In this document: piece by piece, positions 48,388 through 57,595 of the stretch
Position numbering within the stretch: the stretch's first letter is position 1
Layout of the letters: each line of letters starts with the position of its first letter
Assembly: GCF_002899455.1 (NCBI RefSeq)
Contig: NZ_PPFB01000001.1
Span: 2,170,001 to 2,234,000 of the forward strand
Reading direction: 5' to 3'
DNA: 64,000 bases
Origin: Streptomyces sp. DH-12
Lineage (GTDB): Bacteria; Actinomycetota; Actinomycetes; Streptomycetales; Streptomycetaceae
The notes under the pieces: generated by a model
Database searches by the model: none
Told to the model about the DNA's origin: nothing
Seen by the model: the letters and a program-made list of their open reading frames with translations, nothing else
Made by a program: the position numbers and the translations under genes

Positions 48388-48429
48388 TCCGATTGCTATC
48401 GGATCGTGATGCTCAGATTCCCCTCAGAT
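48388..48429. promoter_or_regulatory. candidate GluR site upstream of gluA
   Basis: Two exact CTCAGAT repeats at 48412-48418 and 48423-48429, 11 bp apart (one helical turn), the classic OmpR/PhoB layout, 70-85 bp before gluA. Immediately upstream lies a perfect palindrome TCCGAT-TGCT-ATCGGA (48388-48403). Binding is inferred. Confidence 0.5.
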
Positions 48430-48496
48430 GTAATGACGCAGGTCTGAAGGGTTACTACTGTCCTCCGAAACCCGAGGAGGACGGAGCCCGAAAGCG

Positions 48497-49273
48497 ATGA
48501 CCGAAGTATCGGTGGCCAAGGAAGATGTGGCCGCGACCGGCGATCTGGTCGTCCTGAAGAGCGTCAACAAGCACTTCGGCGCGTTGCACGTTCTCCAGGA
48601 CATCGACCTCACGGTCGCCCGTGGCGAAGTCGTCGTGGTCATCGGACCCTCCGGGTCCGGGAAGTCCACCCTGTGCCGCACCATCAACCGTCTGGAGACG
48701 ATCGACTCCGGCTCGATCACGATCGACGGCAAGCCCCTGCCCGACGAGGGCAAGGCGCTGGCGCGGCTCCGTGCCGACGTGGGGATGGTCTTCCAGTCCT
48801 TCAATCTCTTCGCGCACAAGACCGTGCTCGAGAACGTGACGCTCGGCCAGGTCAAGGTCCGGAAGAAGGACAAGAAGGAGGCCGAGGAGCGGGCGCGTAC
48901 CCTCCTCGACCGGGTCGGCGTGGGCGCGCAGGCCGAGAAGTACCCCGCACAGCTCTCCGGTGGTCAGCAGCAGCGCGTCGCCATCGCGCGGGCCCTGGCG
49001 ATGGAACCCAAGGTCATGCTCTTCGACGAGCCGACGTCGGCTCTCGACCCCGAGATGATCAACGAGGTTCTCGAGGTCATGCAGCAGCTCGCCCGTGACG
49101 GCATGACCATGATCGTCGTCACCCATGAGATGGGCTTCGCGCGTTCGGCCGCGAACCGTGTGGTGTTCATGGCGGACGGCCGCATCGTCGAGCAGGCGAC
49201 GCCGGACCAGTTCTTCAGCAACCCGCGCAGCGACCGTGCCAAGGACTTCCTGTCGAAGATCCTGCACCACTGA
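48497..49273 (+). CDS. gluA: glutamate ABC transporter ATP-binding protein GluA
   Basis: 258 residues; energises glutamate import. Walker [13 protein letters not shown] (about 50), Q-loop VFQSFNLF, signature [15 protein letters not shown], Walker [15 protein letters not shown], switch [12 protein letters not shown] with a possible GGAG-containing site upstream (CCGAGGAGGACGGAG). First gene of gluABCD; divergent from gluR. In Streptomyces and Corynebacterium the order ATPase, binding protein, two permeases is typical. Confidence 0.95.
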   Translation: MTEVSVAKEDVAATGDLVVLKSVNKHFGALHVLQDIDLTVARGEVVVVIGPSGSGKSTLCRTINRLETIDSGSITIDGKPLPDEGKALARLRADVGMVFQSFNLFAHKTVLENVTLGQVKVRKKDKKEAEERARTLLDRVGVGAQAEKYPAQLSGGQQQRVAIARALAMEPKVMLFDEPTSALDPEMINEVLEVMQQLARDGMTMIVVTHEMGFARSAANRVVFMADGRIVEQATPDQFFSNPRSDRAKDFLSKILHH

Positions 49274-49355
49274 GGCGCACCGCCGCGTCCCTGCCGACCT
49301 GCGTCACCGGACATTGACCGGGCCGCATCACTTCACCAGTCAAAGGATGTGCACC

Positions 49356-50198
49356 ATGAAGCTCCGCAAGGTCACCGCCGCCTCGGCCACCGTGTTCGCC
49401 CTCGCCCTGACCGCCACCGCGTGCGGCGGCGGCGACGGGGACGGCGGGTCGTCGTCCTCGGACGGCGGCAAGGACAAGATCACGATCGGCATCAAGTTCG
49501 ACCAGCCGGGCCTCGGCCAGAAGACCCCGCAGGGCTACGAGGGCTTCGACGTGGACGTCGCCACCTACGTCGCCGAGAAGCTCGGTTACGAGGAGGACCA
49601 GATCGAGTGGAAGGAGTCGAAGAGCGCCGACCGCGAGACCATGCTGCAGCGCGGCGACGTCGACTTCATCACCGCCACCTACTCGATCACCCCTGAGCGC
49701 CAGGAGAAGGTCGACTTCGCCGGCCCGTACCTGCTCGCCCACCAGGACGTGCTGCTCCGCGCCGACGACGACAAGATCAAGTCGCCCGAGGACCTGAACA
49801 ACGCCAAGCTCTGCTCCGTCACCGGCTCCACCTCGGCGCAGAACATCAAGGAGAAGCTGGCGCCCAAGGCCCAGCTCCAGCCGTACCCGACCTACTCGGC
49901 GTGCCTGCCCGGTCTGCAGAACGGCGCCGTGGACGCGCTGACCACGGACGACTCGATCCTCGCCGGCTACGCCGCCCAGGACCAGTTCAAGGGCAAGTTC
50001 AAGCTCGGCGGCTTCAAGCTGACGAACGAGAACTACGGCATCGGCGTCAAGAAGGGCAGCGACCTCAAGGAAAAGATCAACAAGGCCCTTGAGGAGATGG
50101 TCTCCGACGGTAGCTGGGAGACGGCCGTGAAGGAGAACTTCGGCCCGGCCAACTACAAGTACGAGCCCGCGCCGAAGATCGGCGACATCAAGAGCTGA
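49356..50198 (+). CDS. gluB: glutamate-binding lipoprotein GluB
   Basis: 280 residues. Signal peptide ending in lipobox LTATAC (Cys about 24), then a Gly/Ser/Asp linker and a type II periplasmic-binding fold of the amino-acid family: ITIGIKFDQPGLG, GFDVDVATYVAEKLGY, ADRETMLQRGDVDFITATYSITPERQEKVDFAGPYL, and a C-terminal LKEKINKALEEM. Two cysteines (KLCSVTG and YSACLPG) may pair. ATG with AAAGGA upstream. Separated from gluA by 82 bp and followed by a perfect 12-bp stem-loop before gluC. Confidence 0.95.
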   Translation: MKLRKVTAASATVFALALTATACGGGDGDGGSSSSDGGKDKITIGIKFDQPGLGQKTPQGYEGFDVDVATYVAEKLGYEEDQIEWKESKSADRETMLQRGDVDFITATYSITPERQEKVDFAGPYLLAHQDVLLRADDDKIKSPEDLNNAKLCSVTGSTSAQNIKEKLAPKAQLQPYPTYSACLPGLQNGAVDALTTDDSILAGYAAQDQFKGKFKLGGFKLTNENYGIGVKKGSDLKEKINKALEEMVSDGSWETAVKENFGPANYKYEPAPKIGDIKS

Positions 50199-50215
50199 GG
50201 CAGCGCCTGACGGAG

Positions 50216-50242
50216 TGCGCCGCCCCGATGCGGGGCGGCGCA
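50216..50242 (+). terminator. stem-loop between gluB and gluC (attenuator or RNA stabiliser)
   Basis: Perfect 12-bp inverted repeat (50216-50227 with 50231-50242) with an ATG loop, 17 bp after the gluB stop and 40 bp before gluC. Such hairpins often protect the transcript of the binding protein and lower permease expression. Confidence 0.6.
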
Positions 50243-50281
50243 CCGGGGCATGCATCCCTACACGCGGAAGCGCGGGAGATC

Positions 50282-50947
50282 GTGTTCGACTTTCTTGAAG
50301 ATTACGACCTGCTGGGGGCCTTCTGGACGACGGTGCAGCTCGCTGTGCTCTCCGCCGTCGGCTCCCTGATCTGGGGCACCCTGCTGGCCGCCATGCGCGT
50401 CGGCCCGGTGCCGCTGATGCGCGGCTTCGGGACCGCGTACGTGAACATCGTGCGGAACATCCCGCTGACGGTCATCATCCTGTTCACGTCGCTCGGCCTG
50501 AACCAGACCCTGGGCGCCACGCTCGGCGCGGACGACTTCGAAACGATCAACTTCCGGCTCGCGGTCCTCGGTCTGATCCTGTACACCTCGGCCTTCGTGT
50601 GCGAGGCGCTGCGCTCCGGCATCAACACCGTGCCGGTCGGCCAGGCCGAGGCCGCCCGCGCGCTCGGCCTCAGCTTCAACCAGGTGCTGGGCCTCGTGGT
50701 GCTGCCCCAGGCGTTCCGTTCGTCCGTCGGGCCGCTGGCGAACGTCCTCATCGCGCTCATCAAGAACACCACGGTGGCCGCCGCCATCGGCGTCGCCGAG
50801 GCGGCGCTGCTGATGAAGGAGATGATCGAGAACGAGGCGCAGCTGCTGCTGATCTCCGCGGTCATCGCGTTCGGTTTCGTGGTTCTGACGCTGCCGACCG
50901 GCCTGTTCCTCGGCTGGGTGGGCAAGAAGGTGGCGGTGAAGCGATGA
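50282..50947 (+). CDS. gluC: glutamate ABC permease GluC
   Basis: 221 residues, about five transmembrane helices. The GTG start (VFDFLEDYDLLGAFW) is chosen; an ATG at 50228 lies within the hairpin loop. EAA loop: EALRSGINTVPVGQAEAARALGLSFNQVLGLVVLPQAFR. N-terminal YDLLGAFWTTVQL is typical of the HisMQ-type amino-acid permeases. Its stop overlaps the start of gluD (ATGA), so both permeases are translated in step. Confidence 0.95.
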   Translation: MFDFLEDYDLLGAFWTTVQLAVLSAVGSLIWGTLLAAMRVGPVPLMRGFGTAYVNIVRNIPLTVIILFTSLGLNQTLGATLGADDFETINFRLAVLGLILYTSAFVCEALRSGINTVPVGQAEAARALGLSFNQVLGLVVLPQAFRSSVGPLANVLIALIKNTTVAAAIGVAEAALLMKEMIENEAQLLLISAVIAFGFVVLTLPTGLFLGWVGKKVAVKR

Positions 50948-51849
50948 GCTCCGTTCTCTACGACGCCCAGGGCCCCCGCGCCAAGCGGCGGAACATCATC
51001 TTCACGGCGGTGTTCCTGGTCGCTCTCGCCGCCCTCCTCTGGTGGGTGTTCAGCACCCTCAACGACAAGGGCCAGCTCGAGTGGGCCCTGTGGAAGCCGT
51101 TCTTCACCGGCACCGAGGCCTGGACCACGTACATCTGGCCGGGTCTGCAGAACACGCTGAAGGCCGCCGTCCTCGCGGTGATCATCGCACTGCCGCTCGG
51201 CGCGGTCCTCGGCATCGCCCGCCTGTCCGACCACGCCTGGGTCCGGATCCCCGCCGGTGTCGTGGTGGAGTTCTTCCGCGCCATCCCCGTGCTGGTCCTG
51301 ATGATCTTCGGCCTGGCGCTGTTCGCCGAGTACACCAACGTCAGTTCCGACGACCGCCCGCTGTACGCGGTCGTCACGGGTCTGGTCCTCTACAACGCCT
51401 CCGTCCTCGCGGAGATCGTGCGCGCCGGCATCCTGTCCCTGCCCAAGGGCCAGTCCGAGGCCGCGATGGCGATCGGCCTGCGCAAGAACCAGCTCATGCG
51501 GCTGGTCCTGCTGCCGCAGGCGGTCACCGCGATGCTCCCGGCCATCGTCAGCCAGCTCGTCGTCATCGTGAAGGACACCGCCCTGGGTGGCGCCGTCCTC
51601 ACCTTCCCCGAGCTCCTCGCCTCGGCCAACACGATGAGCGGCTACTACGGCGCCAACGTGATCGCCAGCTTCACCGTGGTCGCCGTGCTCTTCATCGCGC
51701 TCAACTTCGCCCTGACCTCCTTCGCCTCCTGGCTCGAGGCACGGCTGCGACGCAGCAAGCGCGGTACGGGTGCGGTGCTCGGCGCCGACGACGTGGACGA
51801 CATCAACGCGGCCGAGGTCGGCGGTCCGCACAAGACCGACGGCGTCTGA
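50944..51849 (+). CDS. gluD: glutamate ABC permease GluD
   Basis: 301 residues. Cytoplasmic N-terminus, a first helix IIFTAVFLVALAALLWWVF, then an extracytoplasmic loop and the HisMQ core with the EAA loop EIVRAGILSLPKGQSEAAMAIGLRKNQLMRLVLLPQAV. The charged C-terminal tail of about 40 residues (RSKRGTGAVLGADDVDDINAAEV) is cytoplasmic. Overlaps gluC by four bases. A very strong terminator follows 18 bp after the stop. Confidence 0.95.
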   Translation: MSSVLYDAQGPRAKRRNIIFTAVFLVALAALLWWVFSTLNDKGQLEWALWKPFFTGTEAWTTYIWPGLQNTLKAAVLAVIIALPLGAVLGIARLSDHAWVRIPAGVVVEFFRAIPVLVLMIFGLALFAEYTNVSSDDRPLYAVVTGLVLYNASVLAEIVRAGILSLPKGQSEAAMAIGLRKNQLMRLVLLPQAVTAMLPAIVSQLVVIVKDTALGGAVLTFPELLASANTMSGYYGANVIASFTVVAVLFIALNFALTSFASWLEARLRRSKRGTGAVLGADDVDDINAAEVGGPHKTDGV

Positions 51850-51866
51850 CGCGCGTCCGCCCGTGA

Positions 51867-51906
51867 CACGACTGTGGCCCGCCGGGAACGGCGGGCCACA
51901 GTCGTG
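51867..51906 (+). terminator. gluABCD terminator
   Basis: Perfect 17-bp inverted repeat (51867-51883 with 51890-51906), loop GGGAAC. Confidence 0.9.
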
Positions 51907-52139
51907 CCGGTGACCGGACGTCATCACCGTGACGGGTGAGCGGTGCGTCCCGGACCCACGTGAGGAACTGTCACGTGCCGGGACCGCTTCCGCAGCGGCT
52001 CATGATCGCCACCGCCCTTCGGTCACTTGACGCAAGCACCGGCAATAGGTTGCATACGTTCTGTGATCGTGCACCCTGCTCCATCTTCCTGTTCCCCCAC
52101 GTCCTCCCCGACGTCACTCCGAGCAGGGGGCGCCGCGCC

Positions 52140-53789
52140 GTGGACCCGGTGATCGTCGTCGGAGCGGGGCCCGTCGGGCTCACGCTGGCGCTGGCGCTGG
52201 CGCGTCAGGACGTGCCGTGCGTGGTCCTCGACGAGGGGCCGGGCAAGGACGAACCCCGTCCCGCCCGCACCGTCGTGCTGCGTGAGGACACCGCCGCGCT
52301 GATGGAGCGGCTGACCGGCCTGTCCCTCGGCCACGCGGGCTTCCGTTGGGCCGGATGGCGGTCGATGCGGCGCAAGCAGGTGACGGGCGAGGTCGCCTTC
52401 CAGGACGCCGAGGCCGCTCCCCTGCACATCGCCCAGCACGTCCTGACCGGCGCGCTGCGCGCGGTGCTGGGGAACGAACGGCTCGTCGAGATCGTCGCCG
52501 ACAGCCGGCTGGACACCATAGAGCAGGAACGCTCCGGCGTCACCGCCCGCACCCGGGGCTCCTCCGGCACCTGGTGGCGCGGCAGCTACCTGGTCGGCTG
52601 CGACGGCCCGCGCTCCACCGTGCGCAAACTCCAGGACATCCGCTTCCCCGGCCGCACCGCGGTCGAACGTCACGCCGTCGCCGCCCTGCGCACCGAACTC
52701 CCCTGGCAGGACGAGGCGCTGCTGCACCGCTCGCCGCCGTGGCGCACGTCCGGCCCCTTCGCCGGCGAGATCACCGCGCGCCCGCTGCCGGACGGGGTGT
52801 GGCGGCTGGACTGGCTGCTGCCGCCCGGCAAGGACCTGGTCACCCCCGAGATGCTGCTCACCCGCATCCGGGAGACCCTGGCCGGCTGGAACGGCGGCTC
52901 GGTGCCGCCGTACGAACTGCTCGACACCGGGGTGCACACCGTCCACCACCGGCTGGCCCGGCGCTGGCGGGCCGACCGCGTCTTCCTCGCCGGGGACGCG
53001 GCGCACCTGCTCGGCGCGCTGGGCACGCACGGGCTGGACGAAGGGCTGCGCGACGCCGACAACCTCGCCTGGAAACTGGCCCTGGCCTGGCACCACGGCC
53101 CGCACGACGCGCTGCTCGACAGCTATCAGACCGAGCGTCGCGCCATCGTCTCCTCCCGGCTGCGCGCCGCCGACCAGGCACTGCCGCTGCTGCGCGGCGG
53201 CGGAGGGCTGCGCGCCTACGTCCCCGGCTCCTCGCGCGGCCTCGACACGCTCCTGATGGACGGTCACCTCGGGCGGGGCGCACTGGGCGCGCCCGGCACG
53301 TACGCCGACTCGCCGCTCGCGCCCGGCCCTCTGGAGGGCGAGGCGCCGGTCGGCACGGCGCCGGGGGCGGCGGTCACGGACGTGGTCGTCACCGCCGAGG
53401 ACGGCGCCTTCGTCCGGCTACGGGACCGGCTCGGGCGGGGCGCCCTGCTGGTGGTGCTGGTCGCGCCGGGCACCGGGGTGTGGGAACGCCGGCACTGGGT
53501 GTCCGCCGGGATCATGCCGCGGCTGGCGGCCGCCGTCTCCGCGCTGCCGCACCGCGCGGAACTGCTGGTCGCCGAGAGCTATCCCGGCGCGGCGGCCCAC
53601 ACGGTACTGCTCGTCCGCCCCGACGGGCACCTCGTCACGGCGCTGAGCGGGGTCCGCCCGGCGGACATGTACGCGGCGGCGGAGGCGGCCCTTGGCGGAC
53701 CGGCGGTCTCGGCGGAGTCGAGGGATGCGGGAGACCCGGGCGATTCGGGGGCGAAGGCCAGGGAGGACGCGGGGGCGGGGTCTCGGTGA
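52140..53789 (+). CDS. FAD-dependent aromatic monooxygenase-like protein
   Basis: 549 residues. GTG start (VDPVIVVGAGPVG) right before the FAD fold; weak AGGGGG 11 nt upstream; in-frame extension to about 51936 lacks support. Dinucleotide-binding VVGAGPVGLTLALAL, then GCDGPRSTVRK and the FAD-binding motif FLAGDAAHLLGALGTHGLDEGLRDADNLAWKL (about 285). Belongs to the phenol/PheA-UbiH-like group-A hydroxylases. C-terminal thioredoxin-like domain (about 385-520) is present, and the last 25 residues are a disordered acidic tail. Substrate unknown; a tailoring or catabolic role is possible. Not part of gluABCD. Confidence 0.85.
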   Translation: MDPVIVVGAGPVGLTLALALARQDVPCVVLDEGPGKDEPRPARTVVLREDTAALMERLTGLSLGHAGFRWAGWRSMRRKQVTGEVAFQDAEAAPLHIAQHVLTGALRAVLGNERLVEIVADSRLDTIEQERSGVTARTRGSSGTWWRGSYLVGCDGPRSTVRKLQDIRFPGRTAVERHAVAALRTELPWQDEALLHRSPPWRTSGPFAGEITARPLPDGVWRLDWLLPPGKDLVTPEMLLTRIRETLAGWNGGSVPPYELLDTGVHTVHHRLARRWRADRVFLAGDAAHLLGALGTHGLDEGLRDADNLAWKLALAWHHGPHDALLDSYQTERRAIVSSRLRAADQALPLLRGGGGLRAYVPGSSRGLDTLLMDGHLGRGALGAPGTYADSPLAPGPLEGEAPVGTAPGAAVTDVVVTAEDGAFVRLRDRLGRGALLVVLVAPGTGVWERRHWVSAGIMPRLAAAVSALPHRAELLVAESYPGAAAHTVLLVRPDGHLVTALSGVRPADMYAAAEAALGGPAVSAESRDAGDPGDSGAKAREDAGAGSR

Positions 53790-54005
53790 GGTGGGGTGCC
53801 TGCTGGGGGCGGGCCTTGGTCTGGGCGTGAGCGCCCCGGCGCGTTGGGGTGCGCTGAGGGCGGGGGTGCCTGGGGCGAGGGTGCGCTGGGCGTGGTGCGG
53901 CTGAACACGGTGCCGTCGAGCGGCGGCTTCCAGGCCTGGCGGGCGGCGGGACCACCGGTGGCACCGGCAGCCGCGCAGGCGGAGCACCCGTCTCCGGCTG
54001 CCCGC

Positions 54006-54818
54006 TCAGTACCCCTCGTCACCGAGGAACTCGGTGTCCTCGCCCTCCTCCTCCAGCGCCTGGCGGACCACGCGCAGGGCGAGTCCCTCCGGGTAGCCCT
54101 TGCGGGCGAGCATGCCGGCGAGGCGGCGTATCCGCTTGTCGCGGTCGAGTCCGCGGGTGGCGCGCAGCTTGCGCGCGACCAGTTCGCGGGCGGTCTCCTC
54201 CTCCTGCTCGGAGTCGAGCCGGGAGACGGCCTCGTCGACCAGCGCGGGGTCCACGCCCTTGGTGCGCAGCTCACGCGCGAGGGCGCGTCGGGCCAGCCCG
54301 CGGCCGTGGTGCCGGGACTCCACCCAGGCGTCCGCGAAGGCGCTGTCGTTGACCAGTCCGACCTCCTCGAACCGGGACAGCACCTCCTCGGCGGCCTCGT
54401 CGGGGATCTCCCGCTTGCGGAGGGCGTCGGCGAGCTGCTTGCGGGTGCGCGGGGTCCCGGTGAGCAGCCGCAGGCAGATCGCCCGCGCCCGCTCCACCGG
54501 GTCCCCCGGAGGTTCCTCCCGCTCTGCCCTCACCGATGCGGAGGCGCCTCCGTCCGCCGCGGCCGCCTCGCCGAAGGAGCGGCGCCGGCGTCCACGTGCA
54601 CCGTGCGGCTCGCCGTCACGCGAGCCACCCGTCCGTGCCGTACGACCGCCGCGTCGCCGACCGCCGCCACCGCCCGCGTCCGGGCGGCCGGGGTCCGCGC
54701 CGTCGTCGTACGCCGTGTCACCGCCGACGGCCGGGTCCTCGCCGCCCACGGTGTCCCTCCCCCGTGGGACACCGGGAGCGTCGTACTCGTACTCGGCCCA
54801 GTCGGTTCGTCGGGTCAC
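54006..54818 (-). CDS. recX: RecA regulator RecX
   Basis: 270 residues, longer than E. coli RecX (166) because of a disordered Gly/Arg/Asp-rich N-terminal part (about 1-100). The conserved body follows: ERARAICLRLLTGTPRTRKQLADALRKR, FEEVGLVNDSAFADAWVESR, RRALARELRTKGVDPALVDEAV, and the final RGLDRDKRIRRLAGMLARKGYPEGLALRVVRQAL. It caps or inhibits RecA filaments. GTG start only 3 nt after the recA stop, so the pair is co-transcribed and translationally coupled, as in other actinobacteria. Confidence 0.94.
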   Translation of the reverse strand: MTRRTDWAEYEYDAPGVPRGRDTVGGEDPAVGGDTAYDDGADPGRPDAGGGGGRRRGGRTARTGGSRDGEPHGARGRRRRSFGEAAAADGGASASVRAEREEPPGDPVERARAICLRLLTGTPRTRKQLADALRKREIPDEAAEEVLSRFEEVGLVNDSAFADAWVESRHHGRGLARRALARELRTKGVDPALVDEAVSRLDSEQEEETARELVARKLRATRGLDRDKRIRRLAGMLARKGYPEGLALRVVRQALEEEGEDTEFLGDEGY

Positions 54819-54821
54819 GGG

Positions 54822-55940
54822 TCAGCTCTTGGCCGCCGCGGCCTTGGACTTGGAGCCCTTGGCCGCCGGGACCGGTACCGCTGCGGGCTCGGCCGGAGCG
54901 GCGCCCGCGGCGTCCGCGCCCGCCTCGGCGGGGGTCTCCTCGGGCCGGACGCCCACGCCCAGCTTCTCCTTGATCTTCTTCTCGATCTCGTTGGCGAGGT
55001 CGGGGTTGTCCTTCAGGAAGTTGCGGGCGTTCTCCTTGCCCTGGCCGAGCTGGTCGCCCTCGTACGTGTACCAGGCGCCGGCCTTGCGGACGAAGCCGTG
55101 CTCCACGCCCATGTCGATCAGACCGCCCTCGCGGCTGATGCCCTGGCCGTAGAGGATGTCGAACTCGGCCTGCTTGAAAGGCGGCGCGACCTTGTTCTTG
55201 ACGACCTTGCAGCGGGTGCGGTTGCCGACCGCCTCGGTGCCGTCCTTGAGGGTCTCGATGCGGCGGATGTCGATACGCACGGAGGCGTAGAACTTCAGCG
55301 CGCGGCCACCGGTCGTGGTCTCCGGGGAGCCGAACATCACTCCGATCTTCTCGCGGAGCTGGTTGATGAAGATCGCGGTGGTCTTGGACTGGTTGAGCGC
55401 GCTGGTGATCTTCCGCAGGGCCTGGCTCATCAGACGGGCCTGCAGACCCACGTGGCTGTCGCCCATCTCGCCCTCGATCTCCGCGCGGGGGACGAGCGCC
55501 GCGACGGAGTCGATGACGATGAGGTCGAGGGCTCCGGAGCGGACCAGCATGTCCACGATCTCCAGGGCCTGCTCGCCGTTGTCCGGCTGGGACAGGATGA
55601 GGTTGTCGATGTCGACGCCGAGCTTCTTCGCGTACTCGGGGTCGAGGGCGTGCTCCGCGTCCACGAACGCGACCTGGCCGCCGGCCTTCTGCGCGTTCGC
55701 CACCGCGTGCAGGGTCAGGGTCGTCTTGCCGGAGGACTCCGGTCCGTAGATCTCCACCACGCGGCCGCGCGGCAGACCGCCGACGCCGAGGGCCACGTCG
55801 AGCGCGGTCGATCCGGTCGGGATGACCTCGATGGGCTCCTTCGACCGCTCGCCCATGCGCATGACCGCGCCCTTGCCGAATTGCCGTTCAATCTGTGCGA
55901 GCGCGGCGTCGAGCGCCTTCTCGCGGTCGGTTCCTGCCAT
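54822..55940 (-). CDS. recA: recombinase RecA
   Basis: 372 residues. ATG start ([10 protein letters not shown]). Strand exchange in recombination and co-protease for LexA. Walker [10 protein letters not shown] (about 66), Walker [13 protein letters not shown]1 [23 protein letters not shown]2 [30 protein letters not shown], and a C-terminal Ala/Pro/Lys tail typical of Streptomyces. Upstream are an SOS box (56104-56119) and a DnaA-box-like 9-mer (56030-56038). recX follows 3 bp after. Confidence 0.99.
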   Translation of the reverse strand: MAGTDREKALDAALAQIERQFGKGAVMRMGERSKEPIEVIPTGSTALDVALGVGGLPRGRVVEIYGPESSGKTTLTLHAVANAQKAGGQVAFVDAEHALDPEYAKKLGVDIDNLILSQPDNGEQALEIVDMLVRSGALDLIVIDSVAALVPRAEIEGEMGDSHVGLQARLMSQALRKITSALNQSKTTAIFINQLREKIGVMFGSPETTTGGRALKFYASVRIDIRRIETLKDGTEAVGNRTRCKVVKNKVAPPFKQAEFDILYGQGISREGGLIDMGVEHGFVRKAGAWYTYEGDQLGQGKENARNFLKDNPDLANEIEKKIKEKLGVGVRPEETPAEAGADAAGAAPAEPAAVPVPAAKGSKSKAAAAKS

Positions 55941-56029
55941 GGGTTCCACCCGGTTTGCTTGAGTCGATCGCTTCACGTCAAAGACGCTAACGCCTGCCAC
56001 TGACAACGCGCCCCGACGCACGTCCGGCC

Positions 56030-56038
56030 TGTGGATAA
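56030..56038 (-). promoter_or_regulatory. DnaA-box-like 9-mer upstream of recA
   Basis: Minus strand reads TTATCCACA, an exact classical DnaA box, about 90 bp before the recA start. Same 9-mer as in the RecQ-type gene promoter. Confidence 0.4.
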
Positions 56039-56103
56039 CTCGGGCCCATATCCACCCCGACTGGGACAGAACGCCCGGAGTTGAGCCTCACCGGCTCCCC
56101 CAT

Positions 56104-56119
56104 AAGAATAGATGTTCGA
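56104..56119 (-). promoter_or_regulatory. SOS box (LexA site) of recA
   Basis: Minus strand reads TCGAACATCTATTCTT: perfect TCGAAC left half, weaker right half. 164 bp before the recA start. The surrounding A/T-rich patch at 56100-56130 suits a promoter. Confidence 0.75.
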
Positions 56120-56210
56120 TTTTTGTGTCAAGCCGAACCACCGGCCCCCCGAGCCCCCGGACCCCCTCGTCGCCGGGGCCCCGCCCCGCGGCGCCGGAAG
56201 CCCCGGGCCC

Positions 56211-57554
56211 TCACACTCCGGCCGTCCCGCCGTCCCCCCTGCCGGTCGTCCCGGAGCCGGGCGCGCCCGCACCGGCCGTCCCGGCACCGCTCGGCCCGGC
56301 ACCGGCCGGTTCCGGGCGCCGCTGTGCCCACAGGCCCCGGACGCGGCGGCCCAGGGCGCCCGGGCCGCCGGAGCCGCGGTGGCCGAGGACCCTCGGGTCG
56401 TCGGTGACGTCGTACCGCTTCACGTACGCGCCGAGGAACGCCTGGAGCGTGGCGACGGCGGGGATGGCGATCAGGGCGCCCACGGCGCCGAGCAGGGCGG
56501 TGCCCGCGATGACGGAGCCGAAGGCGACCGCCGGGTGGATGTCGACGGTCCGGGCGGTCAGCTTGGGCTGCAGCACGTAGTTCTCGAACTGCTGGTAGAC
56601 CACCACGAACACCAGCACCCACACCGCGTACCAGGGCGCGACCGCGAAGGCGATCAGCATGGGCAGCGCGCCGGCCAGGTACGTGCCGATGGTGGGGATG
56701 AACTGCGACACCAGCCCCACCCACACCGCCAGCACGGGGGCGTAGGGCACGTCGAGGAACTCGAGCAGGACGTAGTGCGCGAGGCCCGAGACGAGGGCCA
56801 TCAGACCGCGCGAGTAGAGGTAGCCGCCCGTCTTGTCCACGGCGATCTCCCAGGCGCGCAGCACCTCGGTCTGCCGGGCCGGCGGCAGGACGGAGCAGAT
56901 GGTGCGGCGCAGCCGGGGCCCGTCGGCGGCGAAGTAGAACGAGAACAGGCCGATGGTCAGCAGCCGGAAGAGCCCGCCGAGCACCTGGGCGGACACGTCC
57001 AGCACGCCGGTGGCGCTGTTCTGCACGTAATTGCGCAGCCAGTCGGACCTCAGCAGGTTCTCCTGGATGTCGACGCGCCGCAGTTCGGTGTGGAAGTGGG
57101 CGTTGACCCAGTTGATCACCGAGTCGAGGTACTGCGGGAAGTCCTCGACGATCGTGATGATCTGCTCCGCGAGCATCGAGCCGAGCAGCGTGACGAACCC
57201 CGCCCCCACGACCAGGACGCCCAGGAGGACGAGGAAGGTGCCGAGACCCCGCCGCACACCGCGCGCGGCCATCCAGCTCACCGCGGGTTCCACGGCGAGC
57301 GCCAGGAAGAACGCGATCAGGACGTTGATGAGCAGCCCGGTGAGCTGGTGGAAGGCCCAACTGCCGAGCTGGAACACGGCGACCAGGGCGAGCGCGAGCA
57401 CCATGGCGCGCGGCAGCCACCGCGGCATGCGGGCGTTCGGCCGGGGTGCGGGGTCCACCGGCGGGCCCGCGGGCGGGGGTGCGCCGGGCACGGTCGTGTT
57501 CTGGCCCGCGGGCCCGGTCTCGTCGGTGGCTGCCACGGCCCAAGTTTCACCCAC
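56211..57554 (-). CDS. AI-2E family (PerM/DUF20) membrane protein
   Basis: About 447 residues; the start is uncertain (GTG 57554 or GTG 57536; no good ribosome site for either). A Pro/Ala-rich cytoplasmic N-terminus (1-40) leads to the first helices (MVLALALVAVFQLGSWAFHQL, VLIAFFLALAVEPAVSW). Typical PerM marks: the long extracytoplasmic amphipathic segment (FPQYLDSVINWVNAHFH), DGPRLRRTI, ILLPYAPVLAVWVGL-like FIPTIGTYL, and the final VHPAVAFGSVIAGTALLGAVGALIAIP. The C-terminal 80 residues are Gly/Ala/Pro-rich and disordered. Members include AI-2 exporters and Na+/H+ antiporters; substrate unknown. Next to recA by position only. Confidence 0.85.
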   Translation of the reverse strand: MGETWAVAATDETGPAGQNTTVPGAPPPAGPPVDPAPRPNARMPRWLPRAMVLALALVAVFQLGSWAFHQLTGLLINVLIAFFLALAVEPAVSWMAARGVRRGLGTFLVLLGVLVVGAGFVTLLGSMLAEQIITIVEDFPQYLDSVINWVNAHFHTELRRVDIQENLLRSDWLRNYVQNSATGVLDVSAQVLGGLFRLLTIGLFSFYFAADGPRLRRTICSVLPPARQTEVLRAWEIAVDKTGGYLYSRGLMALVSGLAHYVLLEFLDVPYAPVLAVWVGLVSQFIPTIGTYLAGALPMLIAFAVAPWYAVWVLVFVVVYQQFENYVLQPKLTARTVDIHPAVAFGSVIAGTALLGAVGALIAIPAVATLQAFLGAYVKRYDVTDDPRVLGHRGSGGPGALGRRVRGLWAQRRPEPAGAGPSGAGTAGAGAPGSGTTGRGDGGTAGV

Positions 57555-57595
57555 GGCCGCGACAACTGTCCGCTCCTGTGGGATCCATGTGACGA

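Noticed and set aside
53790..54005. Possible small gene downstream of recX
   Set aside because: Frames on both strands are short, Pro/Ala/Gly-rich and lack starts with ribosome sites; I see only spacer here.
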